The notes beneath the pieces are model-generated. The model was not told the origin of the DNA, did not search any database, and saw only the letters and a list, made by a program, of their open reading frames with translations. From the NCBI GenBank assembly GCA_022510865.1, contig JAFLSQ010000003.1:1-64000 (forward strand): DNA of 64,000 bases, given 5' to 3'. This DNA is from Treponema sp. (GTDB taxonomy: Bacteria > Spirochaetota > Spirochaetia > Treponematales > Treponemataceae). Made by a program: the position numbers and the translations under genes. Positions 24,659-33,016 of this stretch are shown here, one piece after another; the first letter of the stretch is position 1, and the number at the start of each line of letters is the position of its first letter.

Positions 24659-25386
24659 CAGCGCAGGTTTCGCGTTTCCACTGAGCCGTCAGATTTTGCG
24701 ATGAAAACGACCGGCTTGTTTTTTGAGAAAAGCCCGTTCTCGACAACGCCGGCAATCGCGTTGATTTTATCCTCCATTTCCGGGACGTCAATCGGATTTT
24801 TCCAGGTGCAGTCAAGAATCTGGTTGCCGTTATCCGTAATCACAGGGCCTGCCTTGCGCACTCCCTCGCGCAGAACGCAGGTTGCGCCGAGCGCGGCAAG
24901 CGCATTTGTGACGGGAACACGCGCCTCGCTGATAATCTCAACCGGCACGGGAAATTTTGTGCCGATATTCTCAACCGCCTTCGACTCATCGGCAATCACG
25001 ACAAAAATCTTTGAGTTGTACTCCACGATTTTTTCCCGCACGTGAGCCGCGCCGCCGCCTTTTATGCAGTTGCACGATGGCTCAACCTCATCCGCGCCGT
25101 CAATCGCAAGATCAAGGCTGCCGCCAATAATCCGGTCGTTCAGCGAATAGACTGGAATTCCGTAATCCTGGCAGGCATTCTGCGTCTGAAACGACGTGAC
25201 CACCGCCTTGATGTCATGTAAATCACCGGCGGAAATCCGCTCCGCGAGGCGTTTTACGGCGGGCATTGCAGTTGAGCCGGTTCCAAGCCCGATTTTCATC
25301 CCTGAAAAAATCAGTTTTTTTTCTATCAGCGTGTCGATTGCTGTTGTTGCGGCAAGAATTTTCTGCTCAGATTGTGACAGTCCCAT
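24658..25386 (-). CDS. rpiA: Ribose 5-phosphate isomerase A
   Basis: A 242-residue isomerase of the pentose phosphate pathway, converting ribose 5-phosphate and ribulose 5-phosphate. Motifs are GLGTGSTAMPAVKRLAERI, DGADEVEPSCNCIKGGGAAHVREKIV and VPVEI. The start is ATG 25386 with AAGGAG upstream; an upstream extension to 25569 has no family similarity. It is co-transcribed with the following pseudouridine synthase. Confidence 0.95.
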   Translation of the reverse strand: MGLSQSEQKILAATTAIDTLIEKKLIFSGMKIGLGTGSTAMPAVKRLAERISAGDLHDIKAVVTSFQTQNACQDYGIPVYSLNDRIIGGSLDLAIDGADEVEPSCNCIKGGGAAHVREKIVEYNSKIFVVIADESKAVENIGTKFPVPVEIISEARVPVTNALAALGATCVLREGVRKAGPVITDNGNQILDCTWKNPIDVPEMEDKINAIAGVVENGLFSKNKPVVFIAKSDGSVETRNLR

Positions 25387-25594
25387 TTTTTTCTCCTTAA
25401 TTTTGCGCCTGATTGCAGAAAACTCTGTCCAAGCGCACGCATTCGTCCGCACGGGCGGACGCATCAAATAAAACAACCGGATTATTTTGCGGTCGTTCCA
25501 AAATTCTGTAAGACCAGCCCCAAAAATCGGATGCAAGGCTGATTTTTTTGCCCGAGTCGCAGGCATCATGGATTTTCCGCCTGAAAAATCAGGT

Positions 25595-25622
25595 CAAAAA
25601 ATCCCGCGCAGAAAATCCGCGG
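25595..25622 (-). terminator. Probable terminator of aroDE
   Basis: A CCGCG/CGCGG stem (25604-25608 with 25618-25622), an AT-rich 9-base loop and six T on the minus strand (25596-25601). It is weak but well placed, 8 bases past the aroDE stop. Confidence 0.55.
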
Positions 25623-25629
25623 CGAACAG

Positions 25630-27144
25630 TCATTCGTCAGGATTTGTCTGCTCCATGTCGCGGCCGGTGAAAAGCGCGAACTGCTCGTATGCCTGATACT
25701 CAAGCATTTTGTATCCGTTGCACGTCCTGCACCCCGCTGCGGCAGCCCGCCGCATTATTGGAGTGACCGACGGCGTATAAATGATGTCAAAGACCATCTC
25801 GTTTCCGCGGAATTCATAAAAATAAAGCGGATCGTTTTCCTTGGATGACGGCGCATCGCTGTTCATTCCGACAGAAGTTGTCTGGACTATCAAAGTCGAA
25901 TACTCATCGATTTTTGACGCGCTCCGCGCATCAAGCTGGCAGTACGAGAATCCGTATTTTTCTGCAAGACGCTGCGCGTGCTCCACAGTCCGGTTAAAAA
26001 TGCAGACCCGCGCGCCCATCTGTTTTAGCGCATGGACGATGGCTTTCGCGGCCCCGCCCGCTCCAATCACCGCAACTTTCTTGAACTTGATTTTTGTACC
26101 GCAAAGAAATTCGTCAAGGGCACGGCGGAATCCCCCAACATCGGTATTGTAGCCAATCCACTTGCCGTCTTCTTTGACAATCGTGTTGCACGCCTCAATG
26201 CGCACGACTTCCTCGGACTGCTCGTCCAGATAATGAATCACAGTCTCTTTGTGCGGGATTGTCACGGACATCCCCTGAATTCCCACCGCGTCCGCAAAAT
26301 TCACGGCGTTTGAGATTGATGTCGCGCGGAGGGGAACGTAAACCGCGTCAATGCCAAGTTTTTTATATCCGCCATTGTGGATTTCCGGGCTTGAAGTTTT
26401 TGAGAGCGGCCAGCCGGTAATCCCGAAAATTTTGGTGCTCTCAGAGATTGACTTAAAACCGTAAAGGTCGCGCAAAGAAATTGGGTCAATGTGGCCAATC
26501 CCGTTCATTTTCCCGAGCGTCTCCTGCGGCGAGGTGTACGTGAGAAAAGAATTTGTGCAGCCGGCAAGAATCCGCGAGGGCAGCCCTTCCGCGCCCATGG
26601 CGCAGATAATGTGGTCATAGTCGGTGAAATCCTGAGTCTCGCGGAAAAGCGTCTCAACATCCGCAAGGGAATCGGGCATAAACGCAATTTTGGGGATTTC
26701 CCCGGCGGTCTTGCGCATTTCATCGCAACGCTGTCTGATATTGTGCACAGGCGCGTTCATGCTGTGGCAACTGCGGATTATGCGCACTCCGAACGCCATT
26801 GCAGCGTCGTGCATGCTTGGAACGTGATAATCCTCCTCAAAATCCACGAAGGCAAAATTCTTTGATTTGTCTGGCTCTGCGAATGCAAGTGCGCGGGCAA
26901 ACAGATTCGTGCGTGAGAATTCGCTGCCAGAAAAAAGCCCGCCATCGTCAGTCCGCCTGATTGTGAGGATGCAGGGCTTGTAAATCATAGAAGGAAAGCG
27001 TTTCACGTAAAGCTGCTCCTCCTCGCTCAGGTGGTCAACGCGAAGCTCCACAACGTCAACGTACTTCTCATATTTTTTTGCAAGCTGAAAATCCTCTTCC
27101 AGAGTTTTTCCGGTGAGGCACATACAAATCAAAGGTTGTGTCAT
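25630..27144 (-). CDS. aroDE: Bifunctional 3-dehydroquinate dehydratase / shikimate dehydrogenase
   Basis: A 504-residue fusion for steps three and four of the shikimate pathway. Residues about 1-215 are a type I dehydroquinase (VDVVELRVDHL, CILTIRRTDDGG, IIRSCHSM, IAFMPDSLADV with the Schiff-base Lys region). Residues about 225-504 are shikimate dehydrogenase (GITGWPLSKTSSPEIHN, VTIPHKE, NTDVGGFRRAL, the VIGAGGAAKAIVHAL Rossmann motif, IYTPSVTPIM). The fusion is known in plants, chlamydiae and spirochaetes. The start is ATG 27144, with GGAG six bases upstream. It shares the aromatic pathway with DAHP synthase and tyrA elsewhere in the window. Confidence 0.95.
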   Translation of the reverse strand: MTQPLICMCLTGKTLEEDFQLAKKYEKYVDVVELRVDHLSEEEQLYVKRFPSMIYKPCILTIRRTDDGGLFSGSEFSRTNLFARALAFAEPDKSKNFAFVDFEEDYHVPSMHDAAMAFGVRIIRSCHSMNAPVHNIRQRCDEMRKTAGEIPKIAFMPDSLADVETLFRETQDFTDYDHIICAMGAEGLPSRILAGCTNSFLTYTSPQETLGKMNGIGHIDPISLRDLYGFKSISESTKIFGITGWPLSKTSSPEIHNGGYKKLGIDAVYVPLRATSISNAVNFADAVGIQGMSVTIPHKETVIHYLDEQSEEVVRIEACNTIVKEDGKWIGYNTDVGGFRRALDEFLCGTKIKFKKVAVIGAGGAAKAIVHALKQMGARVCIFNRTVEHAQRLAEKYGFSYCQLDARSASKIDEYSTLIVQTTSVGMNSDAPSSKENDPLYFYEFRGNEMVFDIIYTPSVTPIMRRAAAAGCRTCNGYKMLEYQAYEQFALFTGRDMEQTNPDE

Positions 27145-27268
27145 AACTTTCTCCAATAAAATCCGTGCGCCTAGGTGCGCCAGACCGCAGAACCAGGTCC
27201 TGCCAACGGCATAATCCGCCGATTGCTGACAGCAAAGCGTGATTATCGGCCTGAAAATCAGGGAGCAA

Positions 27269-28330
27269 TCAGTTTATGCTCTGCCTTGCGACGACCCGCT
27301 CAGAAACTTTCAGGCTGAGCGTCGTTCCGCGCGGCACTGAATACGGAACTGTGACGTTGCCGCCCGGATGCGAGAACGTGACCAGAGTGTACGCATCGCC
27401 CTCAGACGGCTTTGCCTCAAGGCGCATGGGAACCGGATACGGATAGTCCGCGAGCTGCGCCCTGAACACGCCCGCGACATTCTCATCGGAATGCTCAGGC
27501 AAGGCAATCTCAACGGACATTCTTGTGTAATTGCGGATGAATTCCCTGCCGAACGACTGCTGAGCGACTACCGTCCCCGCCTTCTCATCATCAGAGGCAA
27601 TGTGAGATGTGATGTCGAACACGATTTTGCTGCGCGAGATTGTCTGCAAAAGGTCATTTATGCTCTGCCCAATAAGATTTGGAACGCGCGTTGTCTCGTA
27701 ATTCGGGCCGCGGCTCACAACAAGCTGCACGGTGACCGGCTCTGAAATATACGTTCCGGCGGGCGGATCCTGCTCCAGAATCGTACCGGCATCCGCCTGG
27801 TCAGACTTGTATTCAGGCGAGGCAAGAATAATCAGAGGCTTCTGCCCGGCAAAAAGCGCCTGAAGCCGCAGTTCCAGCTCGTCGATGTTCTGGCCAATGT
27901 AATCCCCGACGCTGTCAACAATCACACCACGGCTGACAACAAGCGAAATCTGACTGTAACCCTTGACGATTGCCCCCGCTTTCGGCGACTGATCAAGGAT
28001 TGTGCCCTCATCGCCAGGATTCTCAGAATACCGCAGGTTGATTTTCGGATAAATCTCCTTCGCCTGCAACTCCAAAAGCGCGTCCTCAAGGGATTTTCCC
28101 ATCACATTCGGAACAAGAACTTTTTCCGGCCCTTTCACGTTCACGAAAAAAACCGCAAGCGCGGCGAACAGCATGAGCAGAAAAGCGCACAGCACCGTGA
28201 TTATAAGAGCCGGAACGCTTGACTGCAACCTCTCATAAAACGAAGAGAATTTCGGCCCCACCGCCCTGATTTTTTTCCGCATTTTTCCATCGGATTTCTC
28301 TAAACTGCTCTGTGTATTCTCGTTTTCCAT
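27269..28330 (-). CDS. PASTA-domain membrane protein
   Basis: A 353-residue protein: cytoplasmic basic N-terminus, one transmembrane helix (about 42-65), then three PASTA repeats (about 70-140, 142-210, 212-280; each opening like VPNVMGKSLEDA and closing like VSRG) and a C-terminal beta-rich region. PASTA repeats bind uncrosslinked peptidoglycan or muropeptides, usually in Ser/Thr kinases or PBPs. Here no kinase or penicillin-binding domain is attached, so it may be a sensor or wall-binding partner. The ATG at 28330 has GAGG upstream. Confidence 0.88.
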   Translation of the reverse strand: MENENTQSSLEKSDGKMRKKIRAVGPKFSSFYERLQSSVPALIITVLCAFLLMLFAALAVFFVNVKGPEKVLVPNVMGKSLEDALLELQAKEIYPKINLRYSENPGDEGTILDQSPKAGAIVKGYSQISLVVSRGVIVDSVGDYIGQNIDELELRLQALFAGQKPLIILASPEYKSDQADAGTILEQDPPAGTYISEPVTVQLVVSRGPNYETTRVPNLIGQSINDLLQTISRSKIVFDITSHIASDDEKAGTVVAQQSFGREFIRNYTRMSVEIALPEHSDENVAGVFRAQLADYPYPVPMRLEAKPSEGDAYTLVTFSHPGGNVTVPYSVPRGTTLSLKVSERVVARQSIN

Positions 28331-28366
28331 AAAATCCTCATATCTCATTCTATTGTGTTTTTCTGA

Positions 28367-29332
28367 TTATTCCAACCGCAAGCCAATAAAATCACGCGCG
28401 CCGTTCATAAAATCCTTGTAGGCCATCTCTTTTTTTCCCTGACGCTGCAAGACAGTCGCGCAGAGAATTCCACCCCGCACCTTGATGTATATGCCCTCGC
28501 TCTTAACAAACGCAAGGATTTTCCCCGCCTCCTCGTGATTGTAAGGTCTGGCCCGCGAATCATCATCACTTATAAAAAAAGCGGACAGAATGCGAAGCGA
28601 AAGCCCGTTTTCCAAGCACCAGCAGCCCGGCTCCGGAAAATACGCCCGGATTTTCGCCTCGATTTTAAGTCCGTCCTCCGAAAAATCAATTTTGCCGTCT
28701 TCCTTGCTGATTGTGCCGGTATAAGACGGCTCGCCCTCCTGCGCTCGCGCCTCAAGCGTCTCGCCACTGGAAAGCCTCTGCAAAAGCGAGCAGATAAGCT
28801 CCGCCCCGATTCTCGCGCTGCAATCAAGAAGAGAGCCGGCGGTCTCAGTTCCATCCAGCTCCACAATCGTCTGCGCAAGAATATCGCCCTCATCAATCCC
28901 CAACGCGATTTTCTGGATTGTCACCGCAGTCCGCGCCTCCCTGCTAAGAATCACCGCCGGAACCGGCGAGCAGCCGCGGTATTTTGGCAGCAAAGACGGA
29001 TGCAGGTTCATCGTGCCAAGCGGGAACATCGCAAGGAATTTTGGCCCGAAAATGTGCCCATACGCAAAACTCACAAGAACGTCAGCCTCAAGCGGATGAA
29101 CCGCTGCGCGGCAGGCCGCGTCCAGATGCTCAGGCGTAAAAACCGGAATGTTTTTCTCGGACGCAAAAGCCGCCACCGGCGTCGGAACAGGATTTTTATG
29201 CCGTCCTTTTGCGGCAGGCGGATTTGTAAGCACCCCCGCGATTCTAAAACCGCATTCGGACTGCTTTTCAAAGAGGATTCTCAAAGTATCACGGGCAGGC
29301 TCAGGACTCCCCGCAAAAAGGATTTTTATCAT
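28367..29332 (-). CDS. fmt: Methionyl-tRNA formyltransferase
   Basis: A 321-residue enzyme that formylates initiator Met-tRNA using 10-formyl-THF. Catalytic features: MNLHPSLLPKYRGCSPV (Asn/His), AVTIQKIALGIDEGDIL with Asp, then the OB-fold C-terminal domain (about 208-320). The start at ATG 29332 gives the MIKILFAGSPEPA beginning typical of the family; an upstream frame extends through def. It lies directly downstream of def, the usual pairing of formylation and deformylation. Confidence 0.95.
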   Translation of the reverse strand: MIKILFAGSPEPARDTLRILFEKQSECGFRIAGVLTNPPAAKGRHKNPVPTPVAAFASEKNIPVFTPEHLDAACRAAVHPLEADVLVSFAYGHIFGPKFLAMFPLGTMNLHPSLLPKYRGCSPVPAVILSREARTAVTIQKIALGIDEGDILAQTIVELDGTETAGSLLDCSARIGAELICSLLQRLSSGETLEARAQEGEPSYTGTISKEDGKIDFSEDGLKIEAKIRAYFPEPGCWCLENGLSLRILSAFFISDDDSRARPYNHEEAGKILAFVKSEGIYIKVRGGILCATVLQRQGKKEMAYKDFMNGARDFIGLRLE

Positions 29333-29339
29333 CAGCTGT

Positions 29340-29915
29340 CTACTTCTTCTTTTTTGCTTCTTTCTGTGCGATTCTCGCCGCGATTTTTCTTGCCTTGGCC
29401 TCGCGCTCCTTCTCTTTCTGCGCGGTGCGCTCGGCGCGACGTTTGAACTGCTCCTCGGTTTTTTTTGCAAAATCCTTGTCGCCACGGTCTATGTATAAAA
29501 TGCCGTCAAGATGGTCATACTCGTGCTGAATCACACGCGCGAGCAGTCCGTCAGCCTCAAGAGTGAAAGGCCTGCCGTTCTCATTCAACGCCTGAACCGT
29601 CACAGAAAGCGGCCGGACGATGGTCTCATAAACCTGCGGAATGCTCAGGCAGCCCTCGTCGTATTCGCCGGTCTCCTGCGATGTTTTTATAATCTGCGGA
29701 TTGATGAACACGCGCCGCACGTCATCATCGGCAATCACCACGAACATTCTGAGGCTTCTGCCAATTTGCGGAGCCGCCAGCCCCACACCTTCAAGCGCGG
29801 TCATCGTCTCAAACATATCCTCGGCAAGCTTGCGAATCTCGTCATTAACCTGCTCTACAGGCTCCGCTTTCTTTCTGAGAACATCGCCGCCAAGTTTCAC
29901 AACATCCAAAATCAT
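29340..29915 (-). CDS. def: Peptide deformylase with basic C-terminal tail
   Basis: A 191-residue metalloenzyme that removes N-formyl groups from nascent proteins. The three motifs are GVGLAAPQIG, EGCLSIP (metal-binding Cys) and QHEYDHLDGIL (His residues). After about residue 150 there is a long, very basic Lys/Arg/Glu/Ala tail predicted helical. In E. coli the C-terminal helix of Def binds the ribosome near the tunnel exit, so the extended tail could strengthen this. The ATG overlaps the hisD stop (ATGA). Confidence 0.95.
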   Translation of the reverse strand: MILDVVKLGGDVLRKKAEPVEQVNDEIRKLAEDMFETMTALEGVGLAAPQIGRSLRMFVVIADDDVRRVFINPQIIKTSQETGEYDEGCLSIPQVYETIVRPLSVTVQALNENGRPFTLEADGLLARVIQHEYDHLDGILYIDRGDKDFAKKTEEQFKRRAERTAQKEKEREAKARKIAARIAQKEAKKKK

Positions 29916-31279
29916 TTTTCTATCCTCAATCTGGCTGCACGCGCATGACCCGCAAGCCCTTCCGCATCTCCCAAAAAGCCTGCGGCGACCGCACTGCGAA
30001 CCATGCCGGAAGCGTTTTCTTTAACTCTGAGCGTCGTGACTGTTTTCAGGAACATTCGCACGCTGAGCCCGCCGGTGTAGCGGGCAGAGCCGGAAGTCGG
30101 CAACGTGTGATTGAGTCCCGCCGCGTAATCCCCAAAAACTTCCGCCGAGCAGTGCCCAATGAACAGCGAGCCATAGTTGTGAACATCACGCTCAATTTTG
30201 TCACGCAGCGCGCCCTCCTCCATGGCAAGCTCCAGATGCTCGGGCGCTTTTTTGTTCGCAATCTCAACCGCCTGGTCAAAATCATCCACAATGATGATTC
30301 TGCCGCAATTATCAATGCTCTGCCTTGCGACAGCCTTGGTCGTTAGCGTCTCCAGCTGCTCTTCAATCTGACTGCTCACTTTTTGCGCAAGCTCCGCGCT
30401 GTCTGTGACAAGCACCGGCTGGGCAACAACATCGTGCTCCGCCTGCGCAAGCAAATCCGCGGCAACCCACTTGGGATTCGCGCTCTTGTCCGCGATTACA
30501 AGGACTTCCGTCGGCCCTGCGAGCATATCAATCCCGACTGCTCCAAAAACCGATTTTTTTGCCGAGACTACATATTTGTTTCCCGGCCCCACAATCACAT
30601 CAACTTTGGGAACAGATTCCGTGCCGAACGCCATCGCCCCGATTGCCTGTGCGCCGCCCACCGCAAAAACCCGGTTAACGCCGCAAATATACGCCGCCGC
30701 CATTATGCCCTCGTCCGCGTATGGCTTTCCGCCAACAAACGCTTTTCCCGGAACGCCCGAGCCAGTTTTTCCGGCGGCAACTTTGTCATCCGGGTGGACT
30801 CGCGGCGGAGTGCACAAAATGACTTCCGGAACGTTTGCGGCAACGGCGGGTGTCACAGTCATAATTACCGTTGAGACGAGCGGAAAACGCCCGGCCGGAA
30901 CATAGCAGCCCGCGCGGTCAACAGGAACAGTCCTCTGCCCGGTGATTACGCCAGGCTCAAGCTCCTCCTCAAAGTCTGTGAAAGAATTTTTCTGCATTGT
31001 CGCAAAGCGCAGCGCAAGGTCATGTGAATAAACGATTGCGTCGTAAACATCGCGCTTCTCAATCTTAAGTTTTTCTGCGGCCGCGCGCAACGTGTCCTGT
31101 GGAATCTCAAAAACCTCAGGAACGGCAACGTCAAATTTCTGACCGTAAAGGCGCAGCGCGGCATCCCCGCGTTTCTGAACTTCCTCCAGAACGGAGGCAG
31201 CCACATCGTTTGATTCCGCGAAAGTCCGGGCATCAAAAAAATCGTCCTCAACATCCTTATATTTCTGTATCTGAATCAT
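29912..31279 (-). CDS. hisD: Histidinol dehydrogenase
   Basis: A 455-residue zinc enzyme for the last two steps of histidine synthesis. Diagnostic segments: VPVDRAGCYVPAGRFPLVSTVIMT, AYICGVNRVFAVGGAQAIGAMAFGTESVPKVDVIVGPGNKYV, GIDMLAGPTEVLVIAD, QAEHDVVAQ, APEHLE and LNHTLPTSGSARYTGGLS. The length is slightly above the family mean because of an insertion around residue 165-180. Lies between the hisA-I-E fusion (16 bp upstream) and def (overlapping), so a his gene is coupled to a protein-maturation gene. Confidence 0.96.
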   Translation of the reverse strand: MIQIQKYKDVEDDFFDARTFAESNDVAASVLEEVQKRGDAALRLYGQKFDVAVPEVFEIPQDTLRAAAEKLKIEKRDVYDAIVYSHDLALRFATMQKNSFTDFEEELEPGVITGQRTVPVDRAGCYVPAGRFPLVSTVIMTVTPAVAANVPEVILCTPPRVHPDDKVAAGKTGSGVPGKAFVGGKPYADEGIMAAAYICGVNRVFAVGGAQAIGAMAFGTESVPKVDVIVGPGNKYVVSAKKSVFGAVGIDMLAGPTEVLVIADKSANPKWVAADLLAQAEHDVVAQPVLVTDSAELAQKVSSQIEEQLETLTTKAVARQSIDNCGRIIIVDDFDQAVEIANKKAPEHLELAMEEGALRDKIERDVHNYGSLFIGHCSAEVFGDYAAGLNHTLPTSGSARYTGGLSVRMFLKTVTTLRVKENASGMVRSAVAAGFLGDAEGLAGHARAARLRIEK

Positions 31280-31295
31280 AATTTATCCTTACGGG

Positions 31296-32588
31296 CTATT
31301 CCTTGTGGCGTTTATCCAGCTCATCGTAGACATCTTTCCAGGTGACGCCCTCTTTATACAAAAGCACGTTCACAAAGTAAAGCAAATCCGCGGCCTCCCA
31401 GACGACCTCGTCCTTTCCGTCCGCCTCGCAAAGCTCCTCCGCCTCCTCCTCGATTTTCTCGCGCACACGCTTCGCGTCAAGAGTGGCGGTGTAACTTCCC
31501 GGCATGGGATTGGCAAACCTGTCCGCAATGATATTGTAAAGCCGTCCCATGCTGGATTTCTCATCCGGCGCATTCGAGAAGCACGTCCAGCTTCCGGTGT
31601 GGCAGGCAGGACCAATCGGCATGACCGTCGCAAGAATGCAGTCCCGGTCGCAGTCCGCGCGCATACGAATCACTTGCAGGATATTCCCGCTTGTCTCGCC
31701 CTTTGTCCAGAGTGATTTTCGCGAGCGGCTCCAGAAAGTCAGTTTTCCGCTCTCAAAAGATTTATGCACCGCATCGGCATTCGCGTAGCCCTGCATCAGA
31801 ACCTCGCCGTTCACGCTCTGAGCAATCACAGGAATGAGCGGGGTTTTCTCAAAATCAAGACAGGCGACAAAAGCGTCTTTGAGCGAGACTTTGTTCGTGT
31901 AAAGCGCCATTCCAAGCTGGACATCGCAATGCATCCGCTCAAGCGTGGCAATCTCATCAACTGATGAAATTCCGCCCGCAACAACGACGCGGCAGCTCAC
32001 CGCCTCACGAAGCGCCCGGACGTAATCCATGTTCGTGCCCTGCATACAGCCTTCTTTTTCAACGCAGGTAAAAAGCAGCTCCGAGCAGAATTTTTCCGCC
32101 TGACGCGCCCCATCGACAATCTGGACATCAACCGTCTCTGTCCAGCCTTTCACGGCAATTTTTCCGTTCAGCGCATCCACAGAAATGATGATTCGCTGCT
32201 TTCCGATTGCACTTGCCAGTTCGGTAAGAAAATCCTCATTTAAAACTGATTCGCCCGGCCCGGGATTGGCTTTCCACGCGCTTGAGCCGATGATGACTTT
32301 CTCCGCGCCCAAAGCGACAAGCTCCTTGGCTCGCTTCACCGTGCGGATTCCCCCGCCAACGCGCACATTCCCGCGACGCAGCAAAGATTTTAGAAGCGCG
32401 GTGTTCGCGGTGCTGCCTTTCGCGTCAACATTTCCCAGAGCCGCGTCCAAATCTATCACAGCGACCTCGCCATACATATCAAACTGGGAAATAAGATTGT
32501 CTGCGTCATCACGCTGGAGCACAAGCTCCCTGCCGTTCTTAAGCTGAACGACGTGTCCGTTTTTTAAATCTATAGACGAAACTACCAT
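31296..32588 (-). CDS. Trifunctional HisA-HisI-HisE fusion
   Basis: A 430-residue histidine-pathway protein with three enzymes in one chain. Residues about 1-245 are the HisA ProFAR isomerase barrel (SSIDLKNG, RVGGGIRTVKRAKEL, IISVDALNGKIAVKGW, VVAGGISSVDEI). Residues about 250-345 are HisI cyclohydrolase (VLMQGYANADAVHKSFESG, ADCDRDCIL, GPACHTGSWTCF zinc/Cys). Residues about 350-430 are HisE pyrophosphohydrolase (RLYNIIADRF, KIEEEAEEL acidic metal site). HisI-HisE fusions are common; attachment to HisA is unusual. Order of reactions is HisE, HisI, HisA, so the chain covers three consecutive steps. No Shine-Dalgarno; the promoter suggests a leaderless mRNA. Confidence 0.9.
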   Translation of the reverse strand: MVVSSIDLKNGHVVQLKNGRELVLQRDDADNLISQFDMYGEVAVIDLDAALGNVDAKGSTANTALLKSLLRRGNVRVGGGIRTVKRAKELVALGAEKVIIGSSAWKANPGPGESVLNEDFLTELASAIGKQRIIISVDALNGKIAVKGWTETVDVQIVDGARQAEKFCSELLFTCVEKEGCMQGTNMDYVRALREAVSCRVVVAGGISSVDEIATLERMHCDVQLGMALYTNKVSLKDAFVACLDFEKTPLIPVIAQSVNGEVLMQGYANADAVHKSFESGKLTFWSRSRKSLWTKGETSGNILQVIRMRADCDRDCILATVMPIGPACHTGSWTCFSNAPDEKSSMGRLYNIIADRFANPMPGSYTATLDAKRVREKIEEEAEELCEADGKDEVVWEAADLLYFVNVLLYKEGVTWKDVYDELDKRHKE

Positions 32589-32594
32589 AATCCG

Positions 32595-32623
32595 ATTTTA
32601 TCAAATTTGCGGATTTTATACAA
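32595..32623 (-). promoter_or_regulatory. Promoter of the hisA-I-E operon, leaderless geometry
   Basis: TTGTAT (32618-32623), 17-bp spacer and TAAAAT (32595-32600) on the minus strand; the ATG follows only six bases after the -10. Confidence 0.55.
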
Positions 32624-32689
32624 ATTCTGCAAAAGCGATTGTAACGCGCGTAACAGCGGCAAAATCGATTGCCTGACTTTGCCGTTTGC

Positions 32690-33016
32690 CTAGTTTGCCT
32701 CGGTAACAGAGCTGATGAGGTAAAACTGAGATTTGAAGCCAGTGCTTGAAATCGCTTTCTCTGCCTCGTTTGACATCATCATAAAAAAAAGTTTGTGTCC
32801 CGCGTCGTTCGCATCGTTGAAGGCCGCCATCAAAAACCCGATTCCCGCCGGGTCAAGCTCAATCAGGCGCGACATATCCAGAATGATGTTGTTTTTCTGC
32901 ACAGCGTCATAGAGCGTGTTCTGGAATTCGCCGAGCGTGTATGCGTTCAGCGCGCCCTCAAGCTCATAAAGATGATAGTTCGCCCCGTCTTTCTCCACAA
33001 TTTTCAGGTTCTCCAT
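32690..33016 (-). CDS. STAS-domain protein (anti-sigma factor antagonist-like)
   Basis: A 108-residue single STAS domain of the SpoIIAA/RsbV type. The strand-helix pattern is clear (YHLYELEGALNAYTLGEFQNTLYDA, NIILDMSRLIELDPAGIGFLMAAFNDA). Where regulated family members have Asp-Ser-Ser/Thr-Gly, this protein has Asp-Pro-Ala-Gly, so it lacks the serine that the partner kinase would phosphorylate. It may be constitutively in the active state or act as a scaffold. Its start overlaps the SpoIIE phosphatase stop by one base. Confidence 0.9.
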   Translation of the reverse strand: MENLKIVEKDGANYHLYELEGALNAYTLGEFQNTLYDAVQKNNIILDMSRLIELDPAGIGFLMAAFNDANDAGHKLFFMMMSNEAEKAISSTGFKSQFYLISSVTEAN

